From: Basidiobolus meristosporus CBS 931.73
Lineage: Eukaryota; Basidiobolomycota; Basidiobolomycetes; Basidiobolales; Basidiobolaceae
DNA: 64,000 bases
Direction of reading: 5' to 3'
Assembly: GCA_002104905.1 (NCBI GenBank)
Contig: MCFE01000213.1
Coordinates: forward strand, 62,001 to 126,000
The notes beneath the pieces were generated by a model. That model had not been told where the DNA came from. It ran no database searches and worked only from the letters and a program-made list of their open reading frames with translations. This document shows, piece after piece, positions 1 through 9,411 of the stretch (its first letter is position 1; every line of letters begins with the position of its first letter). The position numbers were made by a program, and so were the translations under genes.

Positions 1-1684
1 TCAACATGAATTCTTGGTACATCCAAGCTGAGTTTTTCTATTGAAAGTGAAGCAGCCGGATCATCAAACGATGGCAAATCGGCAGACTTCGAATTTTCCT
101 CGGCAATCCGAGGAATGCCTGGGGACAATGAAGTCCGAGGGCTGGGACTAGGGCTGCGACTTTGACTCGATATGTCTCGACTCTCTACGCTCATAGAATC
201 TGAAGAACGGCTCCATCGTCTGCTCATACGGTTGACGATAGTAATTACCTCTACAGCTTTGCGAAGTGTACGACGAGGATTGAAATTTTCGCGTACGTTA
301 CTAAGGAGATCGACTTCATGCGCAGTTTGACCCGCCAACCATCGATGGTGTAACGCTTGTGCGGCAGTAAAGCGCGTGTCTGGATTAGGATCTAAGAGAT
401 GACTAATAAAATCCTTCGCTGGATGAAAAGCAGAGGCTCAGCTAAGCTGTGGACGAAGAGTCTAAATACAAAAAAGTACCATCTTCAGATACATTGCACC
501 AATATTTCTCATCGAACCTATATTTGGCTCTGCGCAGAGCATTTAGATACTCAGGGTGACCTTCCCATCGTTGGAATGGTAGATATCCACAGAGTCTGGT
601 GTTGGTATTCATCTAACTTAGTCCGAGTACGATGAGGGTCAATGTTCATAATGTGAACTTACAGGATGTATGTAATGACTCTACAGAAAAAAGACAAGCT
701 ATGAGCTGATGATTTCCTTAGGAAATTGAATGTAAATGAAATACCAACCCAATGCTCCACATATCAACTGGCTTTCCGTATCCTCTTTTCCAGAGAATTT
801 CTGGCGCTATGTTGGTAGGAACGTGGATGTTAATTGCACAGCCCGTTGCAAAGCATGGAATACATCTTGTCACCTGTGTATCCTCGCGACCCGCAAACAG
901 TTCTTAATATATCTTCATCGTCGGTTACGGATTTCGCAACTCTGAACATCAGTTAGAAAAGGAAGATCTCTAATAGTAAGTATGCATGGTCTCACCCGAA
1001 GTCTACGACCATCAGAGGAGCGTCAGGACTAGGATCCTTGAATAGGAGGTTCTCTGGTTTTAAGTCTACATCAAGGATTGTAGTTTCTCAGTATGCTGAG
1101 TAGTGCTGAAGTATGACCTGCGTAGAAATTACCTCTATGTACAACATTCTCTCGATGTAGATATGCGACGGTATCAATCAAAGTATGCACAACCTTGACG
1201 GCATCTTTCTCCGTGAATTTGCCTTGCTCGATGATTCGATCAAAAAGCTCACCTCCACGAACACTGTAAATTGGGAGTTACTCACCATATCTGACGAAAG
1301 GATCGCAGGAAAGGCCAGGGCAAAGATACTTACAGCTCGAATACCAAATAGAATTTTGTTTTTGATTCGAACCAGTCAATCAAGCCTACCACATTGGGAT
1401 GTTGGAGTTTTTTGACCGTCGCAAGCTCTCTATAAACCATATCCAGGCGATCACCTAAGCGTTCCTTCAGTATAACCTTGATCGCCACCAGTTGTCCTGT
1501 TTTAGTAACTTGAGCCTCCTTCACTTCTCCATAACTGCCAGAACCTAAGAAGAATGTATTTTGTGGGTAGGTTGATTTTACGGCCCTTGGTCTATTTCCA
1601 GATACCTAGTACTTTCCCGATCTTGTACTGCCTTTTTTTTTCGTGGCTAGCTGGTTGTCCTAGAAGTTTATCAACCAAGTTCAT
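1..1684 (-). CDS. Calcium/calmodulin-dependent-type Ser/Thr protein kinase, 3' end outside the window
   Basis: Translating the minus strand and removing eight GT-AG introns gives 389 codons of a CaMK kinase. Exons are 1684-1606, 1544-1334, 1263-1133, 1065-996, 941-874, 806-749, 680-663, 595-480 and 418-1. Seen: glycine loop GSGSYGEV (residues 27-34), VAIK lysine 49, alpha-C Glu66, HRDLKPEN (139-146), DFG (162-164), APE (187-189) and WSIGVITYILLCGYLPF. A basic segment (RRTLRKAVEVITIV) follows the kinase core where fungal CaMKs carry the autoinhibitory/calmodulin-binding region, then a Ser/Pro-rich tail. The start MNLVDKLLGQPASHEKK resembles fungal CmkA-type kinases. Established role: cytosolic phosphorylation in calcium signalling. 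Exon 680-663 is only 18 nt. Catalytic residues are intact; in-frame stops in a naive reading fall within introns. The stop codon lies beyond base 1. Confidence 0.93.
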
Positions 1685-2185
1685 ACTCGCTTATACTGGC
1701 TGGATATTTGTAGACAAATGACTAGCAAAGGGTGGAAGTAATAGCGTTATAATGGTATTGGCTATTCTAGTCATGTGGATACCCTATCACCTAACCCTCG
1801 GCGACCAAATCAAGCCAGTTTCAACTCAATGTTCATCAATGAGCTTAGCCAATGGACAGCAGGCTCGCACACAAGTATAATCAGGATATAGAGAGCATAT
1901 GTAAAACGATTGGTTTTGGCTAGGATTATAGAGACATCAATATCCAAGCCCATGTGCCTCTATACCCGGGTTTCATGGCCAGCATATGTATAGATAATCT
2001 AAGGGCTGATTTAAGATCCCTTATCATCCAATAGCTCCACTACCACTCCAGCATACAAGCAGGTAAATCTTAGCATCAGAGGTAGCGTGTAGAAATCGCT
2101 TCTCATAAATAAGTTGCGTAGCTTATGTGTAAGCATCTTGGTGAAAGGACGACTATTGCACAAGCGGGGCTAGTAATCAGTGCAA
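1685..2185. other. Intergenic, kinase upstream region
   Basis: No convincing coding sequence, RNA gene or repeat is visible. It lies 5' of the kinase start at 1684 and presumably holds its promoter. No distinctive motif could be assigned. Confidence 0.5.
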
Positions 2186-2500
2186 TTACTCAATGTAGAA
2201 TACAAACAATCCAAAGATGGTGATTGGCTTCAGGCACATGGTCCTGTTCTTTGAATCGTAATCTGCCAATTTAATCATGAATAGATCAAGTGAATATCTA
2301 TATGCAAAATACTCAACGTGACCCCCTCCGCCATACCAGACCCCTGTTCTCTCGGTATTCGGTAAGAGTTTCGCATTAGGATCAAGAGATTCCCTCGATT
2401 GCTGAAACAGACGCATGATCAAAACGGCTTGAACGTTGTTTGTAACATATTGGCTTATATGCATCATCAGTAACAATACCTCATCGACAAGGAAATATAC
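2186..2500 (-). CDS. Unassigned coding exon of a hypothetical protein
   Basis: An open minus-strand frame of roughly 100 codons ends in TAA at 2186 and reads upstream of its first ATG through GFRISQAVYFLVDEV to a TAG near 2525 that is preceded by an acceptor-like ttag. It is probably the last exon of a spliced gene. It has a hydrophobic first half and a polar middle (ESLDPNAKLLPNTERTG, WYGGGGHVEYFAYRYS). A possible upstream exon starts MASKHCDSEG near 2667, but no clean donor joins the two. I do not recognise the family. It is divergent from the secreted-protein gene at 2747. It could also be a pseudogene fragment. Confidence 0.35.
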   Translation of the reverse strand, partial: VYFLVDEVLLLMMHISQYVTNNVQAVLIMRLFQQSRESLDPNAKLLPNTERTGVWYGGGGHVEYFAYRYSLDLFMIKLADYDSKNRTMCLKPITIFGLFVFYIE

Positions 2501-2746
2501 CGCTTGTGAAATACGGAAGCCACGATTCTAACCGTTTCGGCTATAGAGATAAATGCTCAAAGGATCAATGTTCCGCCCATTCTATTTTCATTTCTCTTTT
2601 TCTATCAGAATATCTAACAGACATTCTGAGCCAAGATTCCTTCAGAATCACAGTGTTTCGAAGCCATACTTTTTTAGTTGACTGTTCTGGTGGGTGGTGA
2701 ATTGTTCCTGGAAAGCAGCATATTTCTAAGCAATACTATTGTAGCG

Positions 2747-3283
2747 ATGAGACCACATATGTTCCTCTGGGCACTGCTAGGCTTTGTTTTACCAAACGCG
2801 CCCTTAGGCTCAGCACGGTTAAGTAAGTTACCATCTTCTAGATACCGAGCACAATAGAATATCTTGATGCTACGCTTCAGGCCAATCATAGTCATCAACG
2901 TTAACCTGTTATTTTCTCAAGTCCATGGAACCCCACGTCAATCATACAAAGGGTTGGTGCTACTAGAGCCAAAAGCTTTAAATATCGAATATAAACACGA
3001 AATCCCGTTGGTAATTTCCGCGGAGGAGAAGCTTGAACAACCGCCCGTATGCTTGGCAACTCAGCATGCCTCGGCAATTGAAATCAAGACAGTAAGGCTT
3101 GACAAAGTGATTGGCAATGTATACAACTACACCATCATTTCCGAGGGAGAGCTCCCGCGTTCCGCCAGCGTTTCACTTACTTGTGAAGCGTTAACCAAGG
3201 GGGCCCAGCCTAGCAAAGTTACATTAAACCAGGATTTTGTATTTAAGCACTTCTCAGATACAAAAAAAGGAATCAGCAAATAG
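2747..3283 (+). CDS. Putative small secreted protein, unknown family
   Basis: An ATG at 2747 opens a hydrophobic leader (MRPHMFLWALLGFVLPNAPLGS) that looks like a signal peptide. The frame must be joined by splicing to the long open frame ending at TAG 3281-3283. A donor at 2818 (gttaag) and an acceptor ending at 2880 keep the frame and give a 63-nt intron, but the stronger GTAAGT at 2823 does not keep it. The mature part (about 130 residues) has Cys pairs (PPVCLATQ, SLTCEAL) and an NYT glycosylation sequon. Alternatively translation starts at ATG 2864 without the leader. No known domain was recognised. Confidence 0.45.
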
Positions 3284-3956
3284 ATTCAAATCCCTCGTGG
3301 AATAATAACATATTCTATAAAACTGCCAATAAACATTCGTAGAAATCAGCTTGGGTACATGTGTCTCTCGCACTGCACTATCCACTTGGTGATCAAGTGT
3401 AACATGTGGGCGACCAAGTGGCTTTCAGCCATACAGTCCAATACAGTCATTCCTTGGCCCGAATCTACCGTGGCAGATGGTTCGAGGCCAACCAAATTTA
3501 GCTGATATTCCCTTCTCCCAAGTTACACGCCAGATAGGTATATTGGTTGTTCCATGTTTTGTTTTCCCGCCTCAGATGATTAGCCTATATACAGGTTTCT
3601 GGTGGCTCACTGGACTGCGAATACGGTGTATTTGGATTTATTATCTCAAATAGTCAATGACAGAACCCAAGTATGAACAAGGCGGGTTCTGTAACAATGA
3701 TCGGGAAAATGGATATTTTCGTTTAACCAGCCTTGCGTTTCAAGCGGACAAATTGATTTGTACATAATGTGAAGTATCTGAAAGAGGGTTGCATTTGGCC
3801 TGAAAAGTGTCGGATGCCCGAGTAAAGGGTATAAAGCTTTGGTATGGAGGTGGGTGTCGGCAAAGAGGGATAGAAACAAAATACATGGAATGGGGCAAAA
3901 ATCTAACAAAAGCTTTTATACAAAATACCGGAGGGAATTTTCGGCTTGGCCACTTC
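3284..3956. other. Intergenic, convergent 3' ends
   Basis: This lies between the 3' end of the putative secreted-protein gene and the 3' end of the forkhead gene. Only short ORFs without family resemblance were seen. It most likely holds two 3' UTRs. Confidence 0.5.
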
Positions 3957-5465
3957 TCAGCAGGGGTAGAAAGGATTTTCTCGACTCTGCGTCAAATCCA
4001 ACTGGTCATTGATAGGTAGACTGTAGGCACTTGACTGGGACAAACAATTATCAGAGTCGCTATAGTAGATATTCATGTCAGGCTCGCTGTTGAACCCTTG
4101 GTTGAGAGCCTGATAACTTTGGAGCTGGTTTTCCGCAAACATCATGTCAATAGAGCTTGATCTGGTAGGCGTCCAACCAATGATGCTGGGATCCTCAAAT
4201 GATGATTCCATCATGTTGGGTGTACACGGCGAGTCCATGCCAAAGTTTTCAGACATATCGTTCCCCAAAAGGTCAAGGATGGCATTTGGATCACAGCCTG
4301 AGTAGAACGAGGTTTCGGTTTCGGTGAAGCTGTTACTTGGGGTGAAGAGTTGGCCGTTGTAAAACGATTGAGGAGCATTCACGAATTTTGGTGTGAAGAG
4401 TTTAGCCTCAACGTTCATACTCATTTGAGGAGTAGCTTCGCCGGCTGGTGATGGGTTTGCACTTGGAATCGCCAACGGAGACTGCGAGGGTCGGGATGAT
4501 GCTTCGGGCAACTGAACCATCTGAGAATACGACCCAGCCTTTACTCGGGTACTGTTGTTGTGGCCAAAGCTTTTTCTTTTAGTTGATAGTCTATAAGACG
4601 ACTTCAGATTTTGGGGGGTATTCAGCTCCTCAGGAACAGCTTTCTTGATTTTCTTCTCATTGGAATTTTCGGTGTCTTCCTCCAGGTCACGCTTGTTCAC
4701 CCTTTCGCCTTTCTCGCATGTGGCGTTGCTTTTGGGCACCGAGGCACTATCTTTGTCGTGCTTCTTTTCTAGGTCGTAGCCTTTTGGAATGTCCAGCTGA
4801 CCATTTTTGAAGAACTTTTGGTAGTCTTCCTTCACAATCCAGTAGCTCCCTTTTCCAGGAGTACCCTTCTCCTTCGGAAGTTGTTCGAATGCTCGGTGAA
4901 GCGACAGATTATGGCGAATAGAGTTCTACACGAGAAGACCCCGGTTTAGTGTACATATACCAAAAACGCATTATTGCCACTTTACCTGCCACTGCTTACT
5001 GCAGTACTGATAGTATACGTAGTGTTGTTTAATGTAGGTATAAATATCTTGTAGGAGTAGGCGCTGTTCTGGTGAACTTAATATAGCCTGGGTGATGAGC
5101 GAAGCATAAGTGAAATCTGGCTCAAGCACCATGCCTTTCGGAGTAAAGGCGTAGTTGCGTTGTGAATTGTGGGAGTGAAATGGGATTTCGTATGGATAAA
5201 TATCGGTGACTGGGGTAGAAGGAAGACTAGAGAAGGAACAGTCGGAGGTAACTGAGGATTCTCTTGAATAACTAGGTAACGACATGACCTCATGTGCGAA
5301 ACCAATATAGTCTGTGAATTGTTGCATCGTTTGAATCAGTGGTGTGGAAGCGAATATAGGATGGTGGAAGTTGATGTGGTATGAAGGGGGAATGAAAGAA
5401 GACAAGCCAGCTAGGTCTGTGCTATTTTTGTAAACAGAAGAATCACCAGGACTATACGATCGCAA
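3957..5465 (-). CDS. Forkhead-box transcription factor
   Basis: Two exons (5465-4986 and 4925-3957) are joined across a 60-nt GT-AG intron. The join reconstitutes a forkhead (winged-helix) DNA-binding domain: PDFTYASLITQAIL..., then KQWQ at the splice, NSIRHNLSLHRAF (recognition helix) and GKGSYWIV in wing 1. Basic patches (RVNKRDLEED, NEKKIKK) follow, then a Ser/Pro/Asn-rich C-terminal region typical of activation or regulatory segments. Expected role: nuclear, sequence-specific transcription control. The start is unresolved. The frame at 5465 opens with TTG after an upstream in-frame stop near 5518, so translation either starts at ATG 5327 (about 436 residues) or an upstream exon is missing. 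The fungal subfamily cannot be told by eye. Confidence 0.9.
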
Positions 5466-6976
5466 GTTTTGTTGGCCAGCATTGTTTGGAGTTTTATATG
5501 ATCGGGGTTTATCAGGGATTTACCACAGGGGGATCCCCTGGTCAGATAAGCGATGGCCGAGAATTCGATCCGAGAAGAGCTGGTGGTGAGACAGAATTTT
5601 GTCTGGAAGAGACCAACAGATTGTGGATGTAGCTGTTACAAAGCGGATAGCCGATTTTCCATTGTACGCGGTCTACTCTTGAGAAAGAACTGCCCATAGT
5701 CCATCCGTTCTAAAGAGTTGTGCTTATAGCCATTTTCTGGTAGACTATCGGCTTTGATGTAACACTATACATATATCAGTCGATCATAGGCTCTCGGGGG
5801 ATAAATTTGATACCTACCACTGACGAAGCCATCCACCTGGCATTATGAACCTGATCTGCTCAAAACGTAACTGCCCACTCATAGAGTAAACAAATCCGAG
5901 GCTCCATAGCCAATCAATGGTGTATCAACAAAGGGGGCAGGGGAATTTCTGCCAATCAGTGGGTCCCCCTATCTTTTGGGCGTAGTATTTATTTGGACTT
6001 ATGAGCGTGTCCAATCAAGTAGCAATGATCTTGGGTTAGGTTACTCCCATCCGTGGGCAGGGTATCTGGATAAACTTGTAAACTTGTACATATTATTCAT
6101 ATTTATGGAATGATGATTCGCCTTGACTCTGAACTGGTGATAGATTTGCCGACTGACTCTCCAAACGCTAGCATAAATGCAGCGTTGATTAATATGCCCG
6201 GTCCTGCATTAAGCAAGTAGGATTTCAAGTTAGCAGGCGGTACGATTATATATAGCTTTTACCATTGTATATAGCTCGTAATATCATAGTAATGCTTGAA
6301 AGGAAGCCTATAAACCACGGTTGTATCGAATATTAGGCACTTGGATGCCATTTTGAAAATCTCCACCTCTTCCAAAAACAACCACCATCAAAAGCTAAAT
6401 GGATATTAGCACGAAATCGATCCTTTTGGCCGAATCACTGACCAATAGATTCTTAGATACTGTATGAGAATATACCTTGCCATTGGGCTGTATATCTAGC
6501 ATATATAACCAGAGTAATATCTCAAAATTAGTCGCACACTGTTGAAAGGAATTCAACAGTGATCAACTTGAGTTTAAACATGTTTTTTACTCGGGTTGTT
6601 TGCCATATCCTCATAACAAAAGCTGGTATTATTCAACTTACGATATAAGAGGATTGCCAAGGCAAAGTAATATAGATATTTTGTGCCTGTGCATATACTG
6701 ATTATATAGATATAGATCACGCATTTCATATTAAGGGCTCAAATAAAGGTCCCTCAATATTTCAATTGTCTTGCTTGCTTCTAGGGCCAAGTATATACAA
6801 AGCGAATTAGTCTAGACCTGAAAGAACCTATGGATGCGTCTCCATCACTTATATAATACTCAAACAATACGGCTTGCAAGCTGTAGACTTTTGCTGATGC
6901 AAGCAGCAGATCTTCAATGCTTTGTAACAGATCAAATATTCTAACTTGCTCAAGTAAACAAAACTGTACAACATAC
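5466..6976. other. Intergenic boundary between gene space and transposon island
   Basis: About 1.5 kb of AT-rich sequence upstream of the forkhead gene. No ORF of note, tRNA or repeat copy was recognised. The forkhead promoter is expected at its left end. The first recognisable transposon sequence begins at about 6977. Confidence 0.5.
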
Positions 6977-7437
6977 TGTTATAAACTTCATGATTACACC
7001 CGAATAGTTACCAAACTTAGTCACTTTGATTTCTGTCTACAAAGATTAGTGAATTCTGGTCAATTCCTTGTTGGGACTTACTTTGAATATTTTCACCCAA
7101 ACATCAAGTACCCAGAGCATGAGACATCTTAAGAATGACCAAACAGCCTCAATCTTTGCACATATGCTCTTGGGGCCTTCCTAAACTGAAATTTTCCATG
7201 TGATGAAAATTTGGATGGATCTAACTACACAGATCAGAGGTGAAGATGATGATGGTACTACATTAGCAAGGCCTTTGCTATATTCTTATGGGAGAAGATT
7301 GCCTTCCTAAGAATGTAGCAGTGGAAGCCTTAAAGTACTACAAAAAGAATAAAGTGCCTTCAACTGCATTTACCTTAGCATTTAAGACAAATTGCTAATT
7401 CAATGCTCAAGAGAAAAACAGCAAAGAATGTCTGGAA
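6977..7437 (+). mobile_element. Copia C, left part (decayed LTR plus 5' gag)
   Basis: 6977-7199 is a degraded copy of the same LTR family seen intact at 22138-22483: it starts TGTTATAAAC and carries the shared block from ccttgttggga to aatctttgcacat. It runs directly into gag sequence matching copia A and D (the DGSNYQVWKVKM, GEECPP and CSRAKTAKN regions, now frameshifted). The gag stops exactly where copia A is inserted (TSD tggaa, 7433-7437) and resumes at 22484. This is the oldest layer of the nest and is non-functional. Confidence 0.8.
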
Positions 7438-7526
7438 TGTTGTAAAAATTTGTAATTCCACCTAGATATTCACCTAACTTAGTCACTTAGATCATAACCT
7501 TCAAATCCTAGGGAATACTGACCAAG
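7438..7526 (+). repeat. Copia A 5' LTR, first part
   Basis: The first 89 bp of the copia A LTR, starting TGTTGTAA, aligns with the start of the 3' LTR at 22138. It ends at the chromovirus insertion point; its last five bases (ccaag, 7522-7526) are the chromovirus target duplication. The LTR continues at 13450. Confidence 0.9.
7522..7526. repeat. Target site duplication of the chromovirus, left copy
   Basis: ccaag occurs immediately before the left LTR and again at 13445-13449 directly after the right LTR. Removing the element and one copy restores the copia LTR sequence gaccaagttccttgttgg. Confidence 0.95.
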
Positions 7527-8055
7527 TGTCATGATCACATGACAACCATGAACACCCATGCCAAGTTTCAGCTTCCCAGCTCAATTTCTAAGAGATTCCT
7601 TCCGGAACCTTCTACCACCTTCCAGAAAGTTCCTGACCATTCCAAACCATTGTTACACAATGGAACATTCCATGGAAGCTTTCCATTGTATTTTTTATAG
7701 TCCAGTACCATATATGGAAATACCAGGTCACATGACTTAGTCACATGATCAGGTGACCCAATCCATTTCCCCATCCTGTCTCAGTACCGTGTCATCTATG
7801 TCATTATCCCCAGCACCATTGCTGTGCCTCACCCCACAACCCCATTAGTATTAGCTAACATCTCTCGGCATCAATATAGCCAAAAAGTATATATAGTCCT
7901 ATCCCCCCTTAAGTATTCCTCAGTCTGATAAACACAGGTCTTGAATAAACAGCCTTGCCTTGGAAATCTGTCTTGCCTTGTTGATCCACACCTAAGTCCT
8001 TTCCTTGTCCTGCCTTGCCTTGCTCTACTCTCCTGCCTTGTGTCTATTCATAACA
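7527..8055 (+). repeat. Chromovirus left LTR
   Basis: 529 bp from TGTCATGATC to CATAACA, duplicated at 12916-13444. It contains a TATA box (7888-7895), the predicted RNA start (7922), an AATAAA signal (7944-7949) and a pyrimidine-rich end with repeated CCTTG motifs. Short ORFs inside it are not genes. Confidence 0.97.
7887..7922 (+). promoter_or_regulatory. Chromovirus LTR core promoter
   Basis: gtatatatag at 7887-7896 is a TATA box. 34 nt after its first T lies AGTCTGATAAA (7922-7932). I place the RNA 5' end there because the primer-binding site is its exact complement, as in Tf1. The start site is inferred, not measured. Confidence 0.75.
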
Positions 8056-8068
8056 GTTTTATCAGACT
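8056..8068 (+). other. Self-priming primer-binding site
   Basis: Two bases after the left LTR, 8058-8068 (tttatcagact) is the perfect 11-nt reverse complement of 7922-7932, the predicted first 11 nt of the element's RNA. Tf1/sushi-group elements are known to prime reverse transcription by folding the RNA 5' end onto the PBS. I recognise no match to a tRNA 3' end here. Confidence 0.8.
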
Positions 8069-8461
8069 CCCCTGACTTACCTGTGGATCCCTGCCTTCTG
8101 CCCAAAGTTTGAAGAAAACTTGTAAAAGGAATACTCACCGTAAGTATCACCCATCATCTTTCCCTAGTCTTGTCCTATAAAGGCAAAGATACTTTATCTT
8201 TGTAAAACTATTGGTCAAAGCTGCATTCACTTTATTACCCTGCTGGTGGAGTTTACAGTTGTTACAGTATTGGAAGCTTTAGTACAATACTCTATCAAAG
8301 GACGTTGAAACCAGTACCTTCTGAAGTGACGCTAACTTATTTAAGTTGGGGATTGTGGCTCAATAGTTGTATTCTTGACATACTAGTGGCTTTACAAACC
8401 CACAACCTAGTTTAGTATATTCCAGTATTCCTTGCAAGTTCACCCGCCTTCCTCTGCTACC
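8069..8461 (+). other. Chromovirus 5' leader
   Basis: Untranslated leader between the PBS and the Gag ATG. From about 8105 to 8450 it is clearly similar, in reverse complement, to the family X LTRs (for example 25285-25690). Shared blocks include ctgctggtggagtttacagt, ggaagctttagtaca and aagttggggattgt. It also holds a splice-donor-like ccgtaagtatc near 8139. Confidence 0.75.
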
Positions 8462-9394
8462 ATGTCCAACCTAGAGCTGAACTTTGCCCAGCTCATGGCT
8501 GCCTTTACCCAACTGCAGCAAGACCATGCAGACCTCAGAAACACTCTTGCTCAGTTCCAGAACCAAAGTGTCCAGCAAACTAGCCAGGTCCCAGTCTACC
8601 AAGAACCCAAGTATACTCCTGCTACCAAGTTCAATGGCTCTCAGAATGAATTCCGTGGCTTCATCAACATGGTGAAGAACAACCTTGCACTCCAGCCCAA
8701 CCGGTACCCCACTGACCAGGCCAAAGTTGGTTTCATCTCCAACCTGCTTACTGGTACAGCTCTCAAGTGGTTCTCCCCATTAGTGGAGACCAACTCTCCC
8801 CTACTCAGAGACTACCAAGCCTTTCTCACTGAAATGGAGCTAACATTTGGTAACCTTGACCAAGCCAGAACTGCTGCCAACAAGATCAAGACCCTCAAGC
8901 AAGGGAACAAGCCAGCATCAGTCTATGCCTCAGAATTCCGACAACTCTCCAGTGACCTCAGCTCCTGGGGTCAAGCAGCCTTGATTAGCCAATTTCAAGA
9001 TGGCCTCAATGATGAAGTTTGTGATCTGCTACTCACACTCCCAGATCCGGATACATTGGTTGAAGCTATGCACCAAGCAATCCGGTGTGATAACAGACTA
9101 TTCCAGAAGAAGCAAAAGAACCGTCAAAGACACATTCCTGTTGCATTCCCAGCTCCTCCTGCTCCCCAAGTCACTCCAGAAGATCCTATGCAGATTGATA
9201 GTGCCAAATACAAGAAACTATCAAAGAGTGAAAAGTCCAGACGTCAACAAGCCAACCTCTGTCTATACTGTGGCCAACCAGGTCACTTTGCCAAGTCCTG
9301 CCCCAACAAGAAGTCCAGCTTCAAGCTGATGCAGTCCTCCAGCAACCAACCTGATCCAGATCTGTTGGGAAACTCCAATGTCCAGTTGCACTGA
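8462..9394 (+). CDS. gag: Chromovirus Gag (capsid and nucleocapsid)
   Basis: 310 codons from ATG 8462; the open frame extends upstream only through a TTG at 8432. The N-terminal part has a Gln-rich helical segment. The middle matches the Ty3-type retrotransposon gag capsid fold ([33 protein letters not shown]-like region). A single CCHC zinc knuckle, [14 protein letters not shown], lies at about residues 266-279. It should form the cytoplasmic particle and package the RNA. The end of the frame contains the frameshift site, and its TGA stop (9392-9394) falls in the loop of the hairpin. No disabling change is visible. Confidence 0.93.
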   Translation: MSNLELNFAQLMAAFTQLQQDHADLRNTLAQFQNQSVQQTSQVPVYQEPKYTPATKFNGSQNEFRGFINMVKNNLALQPNRYPTDQAKVGFISNLLTGTALKWFSPLVETNSPLLRDYQAFLTEMELTFGNLDQARTAANKIKTLKQGNKPASVYASEFRQLSSDLSSWGQAALISQFQDGLNDEVCDLLLTLPDPDTLVEAMHQAIRCDNRLFQKKQKNRQRHIPVAFPAPPAPQVTPEDPMQIDSAKYKKLSKSEKSRRQQANLCLYCGQPGHFAKSCPNKKSSFKLMQSSSNQPDPDLLGNSNVQLH

Positions 9395-9411
9395 CAGGCT
9401 TGCAACTGGAC
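9367..9411 (+). promoter_or_regulatory. Programmed -1 ribosomal frameshift signal (gag/pol)
   Basis: The heptamer GGGAAAC (9367-9373) is in the correct X XXY YYZ phase: GGA and AAC are Gag codons 303 and 304. A 6-nt spacer (9374-9379) follows, then a perfect 11-bp stem: gtccagttgca (9380-9390) pairs with tgcaactggac (9401-9411) around a 10-nt loop. A -1 slip enters the Pol frame, which is open from 9355. This matches the canonical -1 frameshift layout; function is inferred. Confidence 0.88.

Noticed and set aside
399-945. Plus-strand ORFs over the kinase exons
   Set aside because: They are antisense shadows of conserved kinase coding sequence and include intron sequence.
1066-1132. In-frame TGA and an apparent loss of the HRD motif in the kinase
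   Set aside because: Both vanish when the 67-nt GT-AG intron 1132-1066 is removed; HRDLKPEN is then read intact.
7558-7774. Small ORFs of 60 and 68 codons, repeated at 12947-13163
   Set aside because: They lie entirely inside the two chromovirus LTRs; their duplication reflects the LTR, not a gene family.
8432-8461. Gag start at the TTG of 8432
   Set aside because: An ATG at 8462 with a normal context follows; TTG initiation is not expected in a fungus.
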